A DNA stretch of 64,000 bases from Flavobacteriaceae bacterium (GCA_947451525.1 CANFZM010000005.1:62001-126000); one strand, 5' to 3'. Counted from the first letter of the stretch, positions 53,286-63,061 are shown. The notes: generated by a model not told the origin, from the sequence alone. Made by a program: numbers and translations.

Positions 53286-54416
53286 TTAATACTTTACGTA
53301 TTCTATAATTTCGAGGCCGTAACCAATCATTCCAACCCTTTTGGTTTGTTCGGCATTGGAAATTAATCTTATTTTAGAAATATCAATATCGTGCAGAATT
53401 TGTGCGCCAATACCGAAATCTTTACTGTCTATGATTATTTTTGGGGCTTTTAATTCACCTTGTTCTTGTAATGTTTTTAACTCGGTAATTCTATTTAATA
53501 AATTCACCGATTGCATGTCTTGGTTGATGAAAATCACGGCACCTTGACCTTTTTCGTTGATGATGGTGAAAATATCGTCCAGTTGTTGGTCGGCATTATT
53601 GGTTAAAGTTCCCAACAAATCGTTGTTTACTTGGGTGGAGTTTATTTTGGTTAAAACAGTTTCACCTAAATTCCAAGTTCCTTTGGTTAACGCTATGTGA
53701 ATTTGTTTATTGGTGGTTTGTTCGTAAGCACGCAATCTAAAATTTCCGAAGCGGGTTTGCACTTCAAAATCTTCTTTTTTAACGATAAGGCTGTCGTGTT
53801 GCATTCGGTAAGCCACTAAATCTTCAATAGAAACTAATTTCAAATTGAATTTTTGCGCCACTTCATACAATTGTGGAAGTCGAGCCATCGTTCCATCTTC
53901 GTTCATGATTTCTACAATAACACCAGCCGATTTAAAACCTGCAAGTCTCGCAAAATCTATAGCTGCTTCGGTATGCCCAGTTCTTCTTAACACGCCACCT
54001 TGTTTAGCAACTAATGGAAAAATGTGTCCTGGTCGTGCTAAATCATAAGGTTTGGTAGAAGAATCTACTAATGCTAATATGGTTTTGGCTCTGTCTGCTG
54101 CCGAAATTCCGGTAGTTACGCCATTACCTTTTAAATCAACGGATACTGTAAATGCAGTTTCCATGTGATCGGTATTGTTGCTCACCATAGGGCGAAGTTC
54201 TAATTCTTTGCAACGACTTTCGGTAAGCGGAGCACAGATTAATCCGCGTCCGTGGGTAGCCATAAAGTTTATCATTTCGGGGGTTACTTTTTCGGCTGCA
54301 GCCAAAAAATCGCCTTCGTTTTCTCTATCTTCATCATCCACTACAATGATAACTTTTCCTTGGCGGATGTCTTCTATTGCTTCTTCAATGGTATTGAGTT
54401 GTATGGATTTTGACAT
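53286..54416 (-). CDS. ribBA: 3,4-Dihydroxy-2-butanone-4-phosphate synthase with degenerate GTP cyclohydrolase II domain
   Basis: 376 residues. The N-terminal RibB domain (1-200) is intact: [11 protein letters not shown] (27-37), [22 protein letters not shown] and [17 protein letters not shown]. It makes the four-carbon riboflavin precursor from ribulose 5-phosphate. The C-terminal domain aligns with GTP cyclohydrolase II in order of secondary structure ([31 protein letters not shown] at the end), but has lost the zinc cysteines (no Cys at all where HSECLTGD and RCDCG normally lie) and the catalytic Arg of the RQEGRG loop (here NQDMQSVNL). So it probably works as RibB only. Last gene of the tpx-dgkA-ftsK-lolA-lptFG cluster. 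Confidence 0.9.
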   Translation of the reverse strand: MSKSIQLNTIEEAIEDIRQGKVIIVVDDEDRENEGDFLAAAEKVTPEMINFMATHGRGLICAPLTESRCKELELRPMVSNNTDHMETAFTVSVDLKGNGVTTGISAADRAKTILALVDSSTKPYDLARPGHIFPLVAKQGGVLRRTGHTEAAIDFARLAGFKSAGVIVEIMNEDGTMARLPQLYEVAQKFNLKLVSIEDLVAYRMQHDSLIVKKEDFEVQTRFGNFRLRAYEQTTNKQIHIALTKGTWNLGETVLTKINSTQVNNDLLGTLTNNADQQLDDIFTIINEKGQGAVIFINQDMQSVNLLNRITELKTLQEQGELKAPKIIIDSKDFGIGAQILHDIDISKIRLISNAEQTKRVGMIGYGLEIIEYVKY

Positions 54417-54439
54417 TATTTGGGTATTGTTAATTAGGT

Positions 54440-56269
54440 TTAGTTGTTTGTAGTTAGCAATTTGCTAAGTTCTTTTTTGGTATATAAATAAAGAATTATA
54501 TAAAACGGAAATGCTACCAGAAGGGTAATAAATATTCCGGGTTCTATTTCTTGATGTATTTGAGTTTCAATTTCTTCTAATTTTTTTTGTGCTTTAAAAA
54601 TAAAATATAAAAAGGCAAGTAAAGTTATTGCTCCAAGTAGTAGCGCCAAAAGGGTATTTATTTTTATTAGAAGTAACGCTATTGCTATTGTAACAGCATA
54701 TAGTAGTAAAGCAATTTTAGTTATTTTATAATACTCTGCAATTAATTCTTTAGGATAAATTACGGGTGCTTTTTCTGCAATAACATTAGAATCAAGATTA
54801 GTGTTTTCTTCTTGAGTAAAACGATCTAAAATACTTTTTATCTTTTGAAAAACTATAGTCTTTTTGAGCGGGTCTAGCATCCCATCAAAACTAACCATTC
54901 CGCCAATGTCATTTATGGCTCTGTAAGTTAATAGAATTGCAAGTGGTGTTAGAATTAAAGAAGACATCCAAACCCCCATAAATGCAGACATTTGGTTTTC
55001 TTGAGCAACTCTTTTTCCGAAAGTGTTGATAAAGTGAAATACAATAAATATGGATACGGCAAATACTATTGGCAATCCTAGTCCGCCTTTCCGGATTATG
55101 GATCCAAGTGGTGCTCCAATAAAAAACATTAGCAAACAAGAAAAGGCAATCATGAATTTGTCATAAAAGGCAATCCAATGACTATTTATGTTTTTTTCTT
55201 TGGATTCCATTTCAAATTGTGAACTACTGATGGTGAACGTAGTATTTTCAATGTTGTTGATTGCTATTTTATAAATTTCTTGTTGCTCGATAGAAGGAAG
55301 TTTTTTTAAGAAATCGGTACCGGTAATTTTTTTTAATTTTAGTGCTGTTGGAGGAACATAATAAGTATTAGCAACATTTGTTCGCAAATAAATATTATCG
55401 GCATACGATATTAAATCTTTTTTATAATTTTTATTTAAGGAATCTAAAGTAAACCGCAATTCGTGAATGTTAAGCATGGTTGTGTTATTGGAAACATCCA
55501 CACTTTGCATACTCGATTGGTTCATTTTAGATAAGTCGATGTTGATTACATCACTTTTAAAAGTTCCTTTTGCAAACGGAATTTTATTGCGTTGTCCATA
55601 ATCTTTTGGGATGATGTCTTCATAATAATTTCCGTTGGTAAGAACTAATTTTAGAGTATTAGAAGTTTCACTACTTACTAATTCTCCTTTTTCGGCTTTA
55701 ATTACAGTGGTATTGCCTTCGCCATTATCCAATTTTTTATGGATTGTAACTCCGGTTAAATAGTTTCCTTTATCTCCTGATTTTTTATCTACTTTAATTG
55801 TGTAATTTCCAACCTCACTAAATTGTCCTTCGGCTATAGCCATTGCGGGTTTTACTTGAGCAATATTTCTTCGGAAATTAATGAATTTATATTCAGCATA
55901 CGGAATAACATTGTTGGCAAAGAAAAAGGATATGATACTTAGTAAAATGATAAATGCAGTGGTGCTTCTAAGGGTTCTTTGAAATGAAATTCCTGAAGAT
56001 TTCATTGCTGCAAATTCGTAGTTTTCAGACAAACTACCAAATGTCATAATGGATGCTAATAAAACTGAGAGTGGAAGTACTAACGGAATTAATCGCGGCA
56101 TTGCAAAAAGCAAGAATTTAAGAATCATTATAACATCTAATCCTTTTCCTGCAAGTTCAGAAATAAACAACCAAACGGTTTGGAGTATAAATATAAAAAA
56201 CAAGATTACAAATACCGTAGTAAATGTAATCAAGAAGGTTTTTAATAAATACTTATCTAATATTTTCAC
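54440..56269 (-). CDS. LptF/LptG-family permease with a long C-terminal extension
   Basis: 609 residues. The N-terminal membrane block ([25 protein letters not shown] and four or so further spans before 130), a large periplasmic beta-type loop (130-340) and a second set of membrane spans (355-450) follow the LptF/LptG plan. A further 150 residues contain two more spans (about 525-570). Together with LptB it would pull lipopolysaccharide from the inner membrane. It lies between lolA and ribBA with 5-23 nt gaps, so the unit is an operon. The extended form is usual in Bacteroidota, I believe, where one gene can replace LptF and LptG pairs. Confidence 0.88.
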   Translation of the reverse strand: MKILDKYLLKTFLITFTTVFVILFFIFILQTVWLFISELAGKGLDVIMILKFLLFAMPRLIPLVLPLSVLLASIMTFGSLSENYEFAAMKSSGISFQRTLRSTTAFIILLSIISFFFANNVIPYAEYKFINFRRNIAQVKPAMAIAEGQFSEVGNYTIKVDKKSGDKGNYLTGVTIHKKLDNGEGNTTVIKAEKGELVSSETSNTLKLVLTNGNYYEDIIPKDYGQRNKIPFAKGTFKSDVINIDLSKMNQSSMQSVDVSNNTTMLNIHELRFTLDSLNKNYKKDLISYADNIYLRTNVANTYYVPPTALKLKKITGTDFLKKLPSIEQQEIYKIAINNIENTTFTISSSQFEMESKEKNINSHWIAFYDKFMIAFSCLLMFFIGAPLGSIIRKGGLGLPIVFAVSIFIVFHFINTFGKRVAQENQMSAFMGVWMSSLILTPLAILLTYRAINDIGGMVSFDGMLDPLKKTIVFQKIKSILDRFTQEENTNLDSNVIAEKAPVIYPKELIAEYYKITKIALLLYAVTIAIALLLIKINTLLALLLGAITLLAFLYFIFKAQKKLEEIETQIHQEIEPGIFITLLVAFPFYIILYLYTKKELSKLLTTNN

Positions 56270-56274
56270 AAAGA

Positions 56275-56919
56275 CTAATCTAATTTATTGATGTAGTAGT
56301 TTGGATATTTACTTGCTACAAAGGTAAATTGATTTTTTGATAACGGCTGATTGGTTTTGAAAGAATTAACAGTCAAAGTTGTTTTTGTGCCATTTTTTCC
56401 AATTTCAATAAGGTTGTAAATCGTTTTGGTTTGAATATCAATGCCTAAAAGTATTTCTTTGCGTTGGTCTTTGGTACTATTAGGTGTTAATTTGATGTAT
56501 TGAATTTTACGACCATTAATATTTTGAGGGATATCCCAAGCAAATTTGTATCCGGTATTAAAAAAGGTCAACATTTTAGACGGGGTAATTGCTTTTTCAT
56601 CACTATCGTTTACATTAGAAATAGTAACTTCTTCGTCTTCTGGAACAATAGTATAAGTTTTTTTACCATCAAATACTTTGGTAACCCCCATAAAATTCAA
56701 AACATATTTATTGCCTTGAAGCGTAACATTCCCTTTACTATTTTGATTGATGTTTTCTTTAGAATTATTTAAAGCATATTTAAAGTCTATGACAATGTTA
56801 TCATAACTTTTTATTTTAGCAGTTACGCCGTCCAATAAAGCCTTTGCTTTTTTGTCTTGTGCATTAGCAGTTAAACTAAAACCTAATAAAAGTAGGGCTA
56901 TAGTTAGAAATTTATTCAT
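56275..56919 (-). CDS. lolA: Outer-membrane lipoprotein carrier protein, LolA-like
   Basis: 214 residues beginning at MNKFLTIALLLLGFSLTANAQ, a clean signal peptide; two ATG codons up to 56940 would extend it by up to 7 residues and overlap ftsK. The mature part is an open beta barrel of LolA type: KAKALLDGVTAKIKSYDNIVIDFKY, GKKTYTIVPEDEEVTI and KTIYNLIEIGKNGTKTTLTVNSFK. It ferries lipoproteins across the periplasm to the outer membrane. No LolB partner is expected in Bacteroidota. It is flanked by ftsK and lptFG. Confidence 0.88.
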   Translation of the reverse strand: MNKFLTIALLLLGFSLTANAQDKKAKALLDGVTAKIKSYDNIVIDFKYALNNSKENINQNSKGNVTLQGNKYVLNFMGVTKVFDGKKTYTIVPEDEEVTISNVNDSDEKAITPSKMLTFFNTGYKFAWDIPQNINGRKIQYIKLTPNSTKDQRKEILLGIDIQTKTIYNLIEIGKNGTKTTLTVNSFKTNQPLSKNQFTFVASKYPNYYINKLD

Positions 56920-56923
56920 TTTA

Positions 56924-59395
56924 TTAATCATTTTGTTCATCGTTTAAAAAGTGATCTAGGGCAACTAAATCGGGAATATTTACACTACGGGCTTTACTGC
57001 CTTCAAATGGGCCTACAATTCCGGCTGCTTCCAATTGATCAATCAATCTTCCGGCACGATTGTAACCTAGTTTTAATTTTCTTTGCAATAATGATGCCGA
57101 ACCTTGTTGGGCGGTTACAATTATTTCTGCAGCCTCTCTAAACATATTATCTCTTTCGGAAACATCAATGTCTAATTTTATATTACTTTCTTCTCCTACA
57201 TATTCAGGAAGTAGGTAGGCAGTAGCATAGGCTTTTTGAGAACCAATGTAGTCTACTATCTTTTCCACTTCAGGAGTATCCACAAAGGCGCATTGCACCC
57301 TAACTAAATCATTTCCATTGGTGTATAGCATGTCTCCACGTCCAATTAATTGGTCTGCTCCACCTGTATCTAAAATAGTTCTAGAATCAATTTTAGAGGT
57401 TACTCTAAAGGCAATTCTAGCAGGAAAGTTCGCTTTAATCATACCTGTAATCACATTTACAGAAGGTCTTTGTGTGGCAATAATTAAGTGAATTCCTATG
57501 GCACGAGCCAATTGTGCTAAACGAGCAATAGGAGTTTCTACTTCTTTACCAGCAGTCATTATTAAATCGGCAAACTCATCCACAACCAAAACTATATATG
57601 GTAAAAAGCGATGTCCGTTTTCAGGGTTTAATTTTCTAGATTTAAATTTGTCGTTGTATTCTTTAATGTTCCGAACCATTGCATCCTTTAATAAAGAATA
57701 ACGATTGTCCATTTCAATACAAAGCGAATTTAAGGTATTGATTACTTTGCTGTTATCGGTTATGATAGCGTCTTCCGAATCTGGAAGTTTGGCTAAATAA
57801 TGTCTTTCAATTTTATTGAAAAGCGTTAATTCTACTTTCTTAGGATCTACCAAAACAAACTTAACTTCTGCTGGATGTTTTTTGTATAATAAAGAAGTTA
57901 AAACGGCATTCAATCCAACTGATTTTCCTTGTCCTGTAGCACCTGCCATCAATAAGTGAGGCATTTTAGCCAAATCGACAACGAAAGTTTCATTAGAAAT
58001 TGTTTTCCCTAAAGCAATTGGAAGTTCCATTTCGGCTTCTTGAAATTTTGCAGAAGCAATAACCGTTTTCATCGGAACCATGGTTGGATTCTTATTTGGA
58101 ACCTCAATACCAATTGTTCCTTTACCAGGAATTGGCGCTATAATACGGATACCTAGTGCTGCTAAAGAAAGCGCAATATCATCTTCTAAACTTTTAATTT
58201 TTGAAATACGAATTCCTGCTTCGGGCACAATTTCATATAAAGTTACCGATGGACCAACGGTTGCTTTAATTTGCGCAATTTCAATTTTGTAATTGCGAAG
58301 TGTTTCAACAATGTTATTTTTATTTTCTTCTAATTCGGCTTGGTTAATGGTAATTCCAACGGAGGTATATTCTTTTAATAAATCAATGGTTGGAAATTTA
58401 TAATTAGAAAGTTCCAAAGTTGGATCAAATAAACCAAAATCGGCAACCAATCTTGAGGCTAAATTTTCTTCAATGGTATCTTCTTCTAATGCTTTTTCAA
58501 TAACAAAAACTTCATCATTAGTTTGGATTACTTCGGGCTCAATAATTTGAAGAGCAGGGCCAGAAGGAGTTGGTTTTGGTTCGGATTTTAAAGTGGGTTC
58601 CAATTCAATTTCCGAAAAACTAGAAATAGTTGGTTTTAATGCTTCTTTATTTAGTTCAAATTGAGATGTGGGTTTAATATATGGTTGTTCAATTAAATCT
58701 TCAAGTTCATCTTTGGTATCTTCAATGGCATATTCTTCTAAATTATAAGCAGAGGAGTTAGTATCATTAGATTGCATTTCTGCCAAACCTTCGCTCATTT
58801 GTTTTTGTTTGTTTTCAAAATAAGTTTTAATGCCATCGGGAGATACTTTTACTTTGAAAAACAAATAAATTAGTAATCCAAATGATAACAATAAAACGGT
58901 TCCTACTTTTCCAACAAAAACTCGAAGAAAGTCATTTAACTCAAAACCCAAAGTTCCACCAAGATCTGGTATGGCACTAGCAAAGAATCCTAGTGCAACC
59001 GATAGTAGTATTAAGGCATATAAATCCCAAAACCAAATAGTTTTTAATTTTTTTAATGGTAAATCAAATACTAAATAAAGTCCGGTTAAGAAAAATACCT
59101 TAACAAAAAGAAAGGAGGCAACTCCAAAACCATTATGGATAAAAAATTGAGATAATTGACTACCAATCCATCCAGCCCAATTACCCGATTCGGTTTTTAA
59201 ACTTGGCGATTGGCTATAATTACTCATATCTTCATTACCATATTTAAAGGAAGATAGGAATGCTACTAATAGTCCAATAGATAGAAGAATTAGTAATAAT
59301 CCAAAAATAACTTTGTATTGCCTTTTTATTTGCCAAGGAAGTTTTTCTTCTGGAAGATCCGATTTGGAATTTACTTTCTTTGTTGTTTTTGCCAT
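56924..59395 (-). CDS. ftsK: DNA translocase FtsK/SpoIIIE
   Basis: 823 residues. Four to five N-terminal membrane segments (25-180), a charged Glu/Asp-rich linker (185-330), the motor domain with Walker A GATGQGKSVGLN (near 480) and Walker B FVLVDPKKVE-like region, then VDEFADLIMT, and the C-terminal winged-helix gamma domain with GYNRAGRLIDQLEAAGIVGP. It pumps chromosome ends through the division septum toward dif. The linker lacks the long Pro/Gln repeats of the E. coli protein. It precedes lolA and overlaps neither neighbour. Confidence 0.97.
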   Translation of the reverse strand: MAKTTKKVNSKSDLPEEKLPWQIKRQYKVIFGLLLILLSIGLLVAFLSSFKYGNEDMSNYSQSPSLKTESGNWAGWIGSQLSQFFIHNGFGVASFLFVKVFFLTGLYLVFDLPLKKLKTIWFWDLYALILLSVALGFFASAIPDLGGTLGFELNDFLRVFVGKVGTVLLLSFGLLIYLFFKVKVSPDGIKTYFENKQKQMSEGLAEMQSNDTNSSAYNLEEYAIEDTKDELEDLIEQPYIKPTSQFELNKEALKPTISSFSEIELEPTLKSEPKPTPSGPALQIIEPEVIQTNDEVFVIEKALEEDTIEENLASRLVADFGLFDPTLELSNYKFPTIDLLKEYTSVGITINQAELEENKNNIVETLRNYKIEIAQIKATVGPSVTLYEIVPEAGIRISKIKSLEDDIALSLAALGIRIIAPIPGKGTIGIEVPNKNPTMVPMKTVIASAKFQEAEMELPIALGKTISNETFVVDLAKMPHLLMAGATGQGKSVGLNAVLTSLLYKKHPAEVKFVLVDPKKVELTLFNKIERHYLAKLPDSEDAIITDNSKVINTLNSLCIEMDNRYSLLKDAMVRNIKEYNDKFKSRKLNPENGHRFLPYIVLVVDEFADLIMTAGKEVETPIARLAQLARAIGIHLIIATQRPSVNVITGMIKANFPARIAFRVTSKIDSRTILDTGGADQLIGRGDMLYTNGNDLVRVQCAFVDTPEVEKIVDYIGSQKAYATAYLLPEYVGEESNIKLDIDVSERDNMFREAAEIIVTAQQGSASLLQRKLKLGYNRAGRLIDQLEAAGIVGPFEGSKARSVNIPDLVALDHFLNDEQND

Positions 59396-59444
59396 TTTTT
59401 AATTGAAATAGATGCGATAAATATAGAAATTTATATTTAAATGC

Positions 59445-59816
59445 TTATATTTTAGGTATATATATCATGCAACCAATTGCAATTGCCGTCATTGCAGCAA
59501 AGAAAACCGCGCCAGCAGCAATGTCTTTTATAAATCCAATTTTTTCATGAAACTCAGGATGAATAAAATCGGCTACTTTTTCAACGGCAGTGTTAAGCCC
59601 TTCAATACCGAGAACCAATCCAATTGCAAGAGTTTGAATCATCCATTCTTCGTGAGAAATATGAAAATAAAAACCTGCAATAATCATTAAAATTCCAATG
59701 GAAGTTTGGACCATAACACTGTGCTCAGTAGTTATAAGTTTAATTGCGCCTTTTAGCGCAAAGCCCATGCTTTTAAATCTTCCTGTAAAAAAAGTTTTAT
59801 CTCTTTCAAATTCCAT
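59445..59816 (-). CDS. dgkA: Diacylglycerol/undecaprenol kinase
   Basis: 123 residues with three membrane helices, as in the DgkA family. The conserved ATP-site stretches are ALKGAIKLITTEHSVMVQ (23-40) and GIEGLNTAVEKVADFIHPEFHEKIGFIKDIAAGAVF (70-105). It phosphorylates diacylglycerol or, in many bacteria, undecaprenol. It lies 10 nt after tpx and 49 nt before ftsK on the same strand. Confidence 0.94.
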   Translation of the reverse strand: MEFERDKTFFTGRFKSMGFALKGAIKLITTEHSVMVQTSIGILMIIAGFYFHISHEEWMIQTLAIGLVLGIEGLNTAVEKVADFIHPEFHEKIGFIKDIAAGAVFFAAMTAIAIGCMIYIPKI

Positions 59817-59826
59817 ATTGCAATTA

Positions 59827-60324
59827 TTATAGTGCTGCTAAAGCCGCTTCGTAATTTGGTTCGTTAGCAATTTCGCCAACTTGTTCAGCATATTTTACAG
59901 TACCATTCTCGTCTAAAACGATAACTACTCTAGAGTGTAATCCAGCCAATGGGCCATCAACAATTTCTAAACCATAGACTTTTCCAAAACTACCCGTTTT
60001 AAAATCAGATAAATTAATGACATTTTCTAAACCTTCAGCACCACAAAAACGTTTTTGTGCAAAAGGTAAATCTCTAGAAATACATAAAACTTTTGTGTTT
60101 TCTAAGGTACTTGCTTTAGCATTAAATGTTCTAACTGATGTAGCACAAGTTCCAGTGTCTATACTTGGAAAAATATTTAAAACTAGTTTGCTACCTTTAA
60201 AATCAGATAAAGAAACTACAGATAAATCATTTTTTACTAATTGAAAGTCTGGTGCAGTAGAGCCTACTTTTGTTAATTCACCACTTGTATTTATTGGGTT
60301 TCCCCCTAAGGTAATTGAAGCCAT
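59827..60324 (-). CDS. tpx: Thiol peroxidase
   Basis: 165 residues of the Tpx peroxiredoxin family. The peroxidatic Cys60 lies in [14 protein letters not shown] and the resolving Cys94 in [12 protein letters not shown], matching E. coli Tpx spacing; [26 protein letters not shown] is the C-terminal signature. It reduces hydrogen peroxide and lipid peroxides using thioredoxin. First gene of a cluster that includes dgkA, ftsK, lolA, lptFG and ribBA. Confidence 0.97.
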   Translation of the reverse strand: MASITLGGNPINTSGELTKVGSTAPDFQLVKNDLSVVSLSDFKGSKLVLNIFPSIDTGTCATSVRTFNAKASTLENTKVLCISRDLPFAQKRFCGAEGLENVINLSDFKTGSFGKVYGLEIVDGPLAGLHSRVVIVLDENGTVKYAEQVGEIANEPNYEAALAAL

Positions 60325-60433
60325 TTTTATATATGTTTTTAAGTCTTCAAAAGTAGTAAAAAATAATTTGGAATTTAGAACTTGAATTCAGGAATTTTAT
60401 TTGGACAATTTCTTAAAATTTAACACTTAAAAT

Positions 60434-60476
60434 TTGTTGTCAATATTATTATATTGTAATATTGCAATATAATAAT
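60434..60476 (+). promoter_or_regulatory. ArsR operator-promoter region
   Basis: A perfect 12-bp inverted repeat ATTATTATATTG (60445-60456) and CAATATAATAAT (60465-60476) around eight bases lies just before arsR. The loop holds TAATATTG (60457-60464), an imperfect -7 box; TTG lies 17-20 nt upstream. ArsR would block it until arsenite binds. Confidence 0.7.
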
Positions 60477-60486
60477 AAATAAAATT

Positions 60487-60810
60487 ATGGGAGCTTCTAA
60501 ATCCGAATCTTTTTCTGCAGAACATAACGAAATGGCAACTTTGTTTAAAGCAATGTCACATCCTGCACGTGTAGCAATTGTCGATTATTTATTGTCGGTG
60601 GATACCTGTATTTGCGGAGATATTGTAAATGAATTGCCTTTGGCTCAGCCTACAATTTCGCAACATTTAAAGGAATTAAAAAACGCTAACATTATAAAAG
60701 GAACCATTGAGGGAACAGCAATTTGTTATTGCATCAATCCAGAAACCATCCAAAAAATTGAAAAACATTTCAGTTCCATTACATTTAAATTAAAAAATAA
60801 GTGTTGCTAA
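60487..60810 (+). CDS. arsR: ArsR-family metalloregulatory repressor
   Basis: 107 residues of winged-helix fold: MATLFKAMSHPARVAIVDYLL, DIVNELPLAQPTISQHLKELKNANIIKGTIEG. Cys41 and Cys43 (TCICGD) match the arsenic-binding alpha-3 site of the family; a further CYC (80-82) and a C-terminal CC (106-107) give extra thiols. It should repress its own operon, through the 12-bp dyad upstream, until As(III) binds. The operon continues with the DUF6428 gene 51 nt downstream. Confidence 0.94.
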   Translation: MGASKSESFSAEHNEMATLFKAMSHPARVAIVDYLLSVDTCICGDIVNELPLAQPTISQHLKELKNANIIKGTIEGTAICYCINPETIQKIEKHFSSITFKLKNKCC

Positions 60811-60861
60811 TAATTTCAAAAAATCTTAATACTTAATACTTTCATCTTAATACTTTAAACT

Positions 60862-61338
60862 ATGAAACTATCCGAAATTAAATCCGAATTAAAAAAACTT
60901 TCTCAAATTGCATTTCAATTGCCTAATGGCGAATTGGTGCCGAGTCATTTTCATATCACCGAAGTCGGAAAAATAACCAAGAATTTCATTGATTGCGGTG
61001 GAGTCGTTAGAACCGAAGAAGTGGCAAATTTCCAACTTTGGGAAGCCAACGATTTTGACCATCGTTTGCATCCCGAAAAATTGCTTCACATCATCGAACT
61101 ATCCGAAGAAAAATTACAAATCCCCGATTTAGAAATTGAAGTCGAATACCAAATGAGAGAAACTATCGGCAAATTCGACCTGCAATTTGATGGAACAAAC
61201 TTTCAACTTCTGTCCAAATTAACCGATTGTTTAGCTAAAGACAAATGCGGTATTCCTCCCGAAAAATTGAAAGTGAAAATAGGCGAGTGGAAGATAAAAG
61301 AAAATTCTTGCTGTACTCCAAATTCCAATTGTTGTTAA
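60862..61338 (+). CDS. DUF6428-like protein of the arsenic operon
   Basis: 158 residues starting MKLSEIKSELKKLSQIAFQLPNG. I recall this family (DUF6428) between arsR and the phosphatase-type arsC gene in Bacteroidota arsenic operons. The body has GVVRTEEVANFQLWEANDFDHRLHPEKLL and a helical N-terminus, no membrane span. The last residues, ENSCCTPNSNCC, give two vicinal pairs of cysteines, a plausible As(III) site. Biochemical role unknown; family-level association with arsenic only. Confidence 0.88.
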   Translation: MKLSEIKSELKKLSQIAFQLPNGELVPSHFHITEVGKITKNFIDCGGVVRTEEVANFQLWEANDFDHRLHPEKLLHIIELSEEKLQIPDLEIEVEYQMRETIGKFDLQFDGTNFQLLSKLTDCLAKDKCGIPPEKLKVKIGEWKIKENSCCTPNSNCC

Positions 61339-61354
61339 TTTTAGAATATAAATT

Positions 61355-61966
61355 ATGTACCCAAATTTACTAAAAACAGTAGAAATAATTTCTAACATCT
61401 CCGTTTCAGAAGAACGTAAAGAAGTATTACAACCATTAATTGATTACATCCAAAATAAAGTAACTACCAATCAAGAAATCCGATTGAACTTTATTTGTAC
61501 CCATAATTCCCGAAGAAGTCATTTGTCTCAAATATGGGCGCAAACTATGGCTTTTCAATTCGGAATTTCAAGAGTGTTTTGTTATTCTGGTGGCACAGAG
61601 GCTACAGCTATGTTTCCTAAAGTAGAAGAAACCTTAATTAATCAAGGGTTTCAAATTCAGAAATTAAGTCAAGAAAACAATCCGGTTTATGCTGTGAAAT
61701 TGGATGAAAATCAGGCTCCAATTATTTGTTTTTCTAAAACGTATAGTGATGATTTCAATCCGAAAAGTAACTTTGGCGCCATCATGACTTGTAACAATGC
61801 CGACGAAGGTTGTCCAATGGTTTTTGGTGCAGAAGCCCGATTTCCAATAAAATATAACGATCCTAAGGCATTTGACGGAACCGATTTAATGGATGAAAAA
61901 TACGCCGAACGCAGTTTGGAAATTGCATCCGAAATGTATTTTGTATTTTCTCAAATAAATTCATAA
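61355..61966 (+). CDS. arsC: Arsenate reductase of the low-molecular-weight phosphatase type
   Basis: 203 residues. The P-loop CTHNSRRS (Cys48 to Arg54) is the CX5R motif of LMW phosphatases, with FCYSGGTEATAMFP following and a second Cys region CNNADEGCP near 148-155 able to form the redox relay disulfide. It is longer than ordinary 130-residue ArsC. In the family, arsenate is reduced to arsenite through a disulfide cascade to thioredoxin. Its partners, arsR, DUF6428 and the ACR3 pump, flank it. Confidence 0.9.
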   Translation: MYPNLLKTVEIISNISVSEERKEVLQPLIDYIQNKVTTNQEIRLNFICTHNSRRSHLSQIWAQTMAFQFGISRVFCYSGGTEATAMFPKVEETLINQGFQIQKLSQENNPVYAVKLDENQAPIICFSKTYSDDFNPKSNFGAIMTCNNADEGCPMVFGAEARFPIKYNDPKAFDGTDLMDEKYAERSLEIASEMYFVFSQINS

Positions 61967-61971
61967 ATTTT

Positions 61972-62018
61972 AAAAACTTTGCGAACCTGGCGAATTCTTC
62001 GTGCCTTTGCGGTTAATT
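61972..62018. repeat. Dispersed intergenic motif before the arsenite pump gene
   Basis: Contains GTGCCTTTGCGGTTAA directly before the ATG. A variant, GTGCCTTTGTGGCTAA, stands before the gene at 11731. Confidence 0.5.
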
Positions 62019-62021
62019 AAT

Positions 62022-63053
62022 ATGAAAAAACACCTTAATTTCCTCGACCGATTTTTAACTATTTGGATATTTCTAGCAATGCTTATTGGCGTTGGCATAG
62101 GATATTTTATTCCAAATTCCGCTAATTTTATCAATTCATTTTCTTCCGGAACTACTAATATTCCGTTGGCAATTGGTTTAATATTAATGATGTATCCGCC
62201 ATTGACTAAAGTCGATTTTAGTAAGATTCCGTTAATGTTTAAGAAACCCAAAATACTTTTGGCTTCCTTTATTATCACCTGGATTGTTGGTCCTTTTTTA
62301 ATGTTTTTACTTTCTATTTTCTTCCTTAAAGACTATCCCGAATACATGACCGGATTAATTATTATTGGTTTGGCACCTTGCATTGCAATGGTAATTGTTT
62401 GGAACGAACTAGCCGAAGGAAACCGCGAATTAACTGCGGGTTTAGTTGGAATAAATAGTTTGTTGCAAGTGTTGTTTTTTAGTTTGTATGCCTATTTTTA
62501 TCTAGAAATCATGCTACCGTTTTTCGGAATAAAAGGCTTGGAATTAAATATAACTATTTATCAAATAGCAACCACAGTTGGTATCTACCTCGGGATACCA
62601 TTTGCTTTGGCAGTATCCAGCCGATTTTTAATAAAGAAATTCTTAGGAGATAAATGGTTCAATCAAAAATTTTTACCATTTGTATCCCCAATAACATTAA
62701 TTGCGTTGCTTTTTACAATCGTGGTAATGTTTAGTTTAAAGGGCGAAATGATTGTGCAACTACCATTGGATGTTATTCGAATAGCAATTCCATTAGTGAT
62801 TTTCTTCGCTATAATGTTTTTACTAATGTTCTTTGTGGGAAAAAAAGTAGGTGCTGATTATCGGGATAATGCTGCAATTTCGTTTACTGCTTCGGGAAAT
62901 AATTTTGAGTTGGCTATTGCGGTTTCTATTGGAGTTTTCGGCATCAATAGCGGACAAGCATTTGCGGGAGTTATCGGGCCTTTAGTAGAAGTGCCTGCAT
63001 TAATTACTTTGGTTAATGTGGCCTTTTGGCTTCGAAAAAAATATTACAAATGA
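62022..63053 (+). CDS. ACR3-family arsenite efflux transporter
   Basis: 343 residues from MKKHLNFLDRFLTIWIFLAM; a GTG-based longer frame is discarded. About ten membrane segments; the ACR3 signature GLAPCIAMVIVWNELAEGNREL (with the essential Cys in LAPC) is complete, as is FVGKKVGADYRDNAAISFTASGNNFELAIA. It exports arsenite (or antimonite) with the proton gradient. Last gene of the arsenic operon; the gene starts after a dispersed repeat motif. Confidence 0.95.
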   Translation: MKKHLNFLDRFLTIWIFLAMLIGVGIGYFIPNSANFINSFSSGTTNIPLAIGLILMMYPPLTKVDFSKIPLMFKKPKILLASFIITWIVGPFLMFLLSIFFLKDYPEYMTGLIIIGLAPCIAMVIVWNELAEGNRELTAGLVGINSLLQVLFFSLYAYFYLEIMLPFFGIKGLELNITIYQIATTVGIYLGIPFALAVSSRFLIKKFLGDKWFNQKFLPFVSPITLIALLFTIVVMFSLKGEMIVQLPLDVIRIAIPLVIFFAIMFLLMFFVGKKVGADYRDNAAISFTASGNNFELAIAVSIGVFGINSGQAFAGVIGPLVEVPALITLVNVAFWLRKKYYK

Positions 63054-63061
63054 TTTTTTTA

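Noticed and set aside
61970..62278. An antisense 102-codon frame at the start of the arsenite pump gene
   Set aside because: The sense strand codes for a well-matched ACR3 membrane protein.
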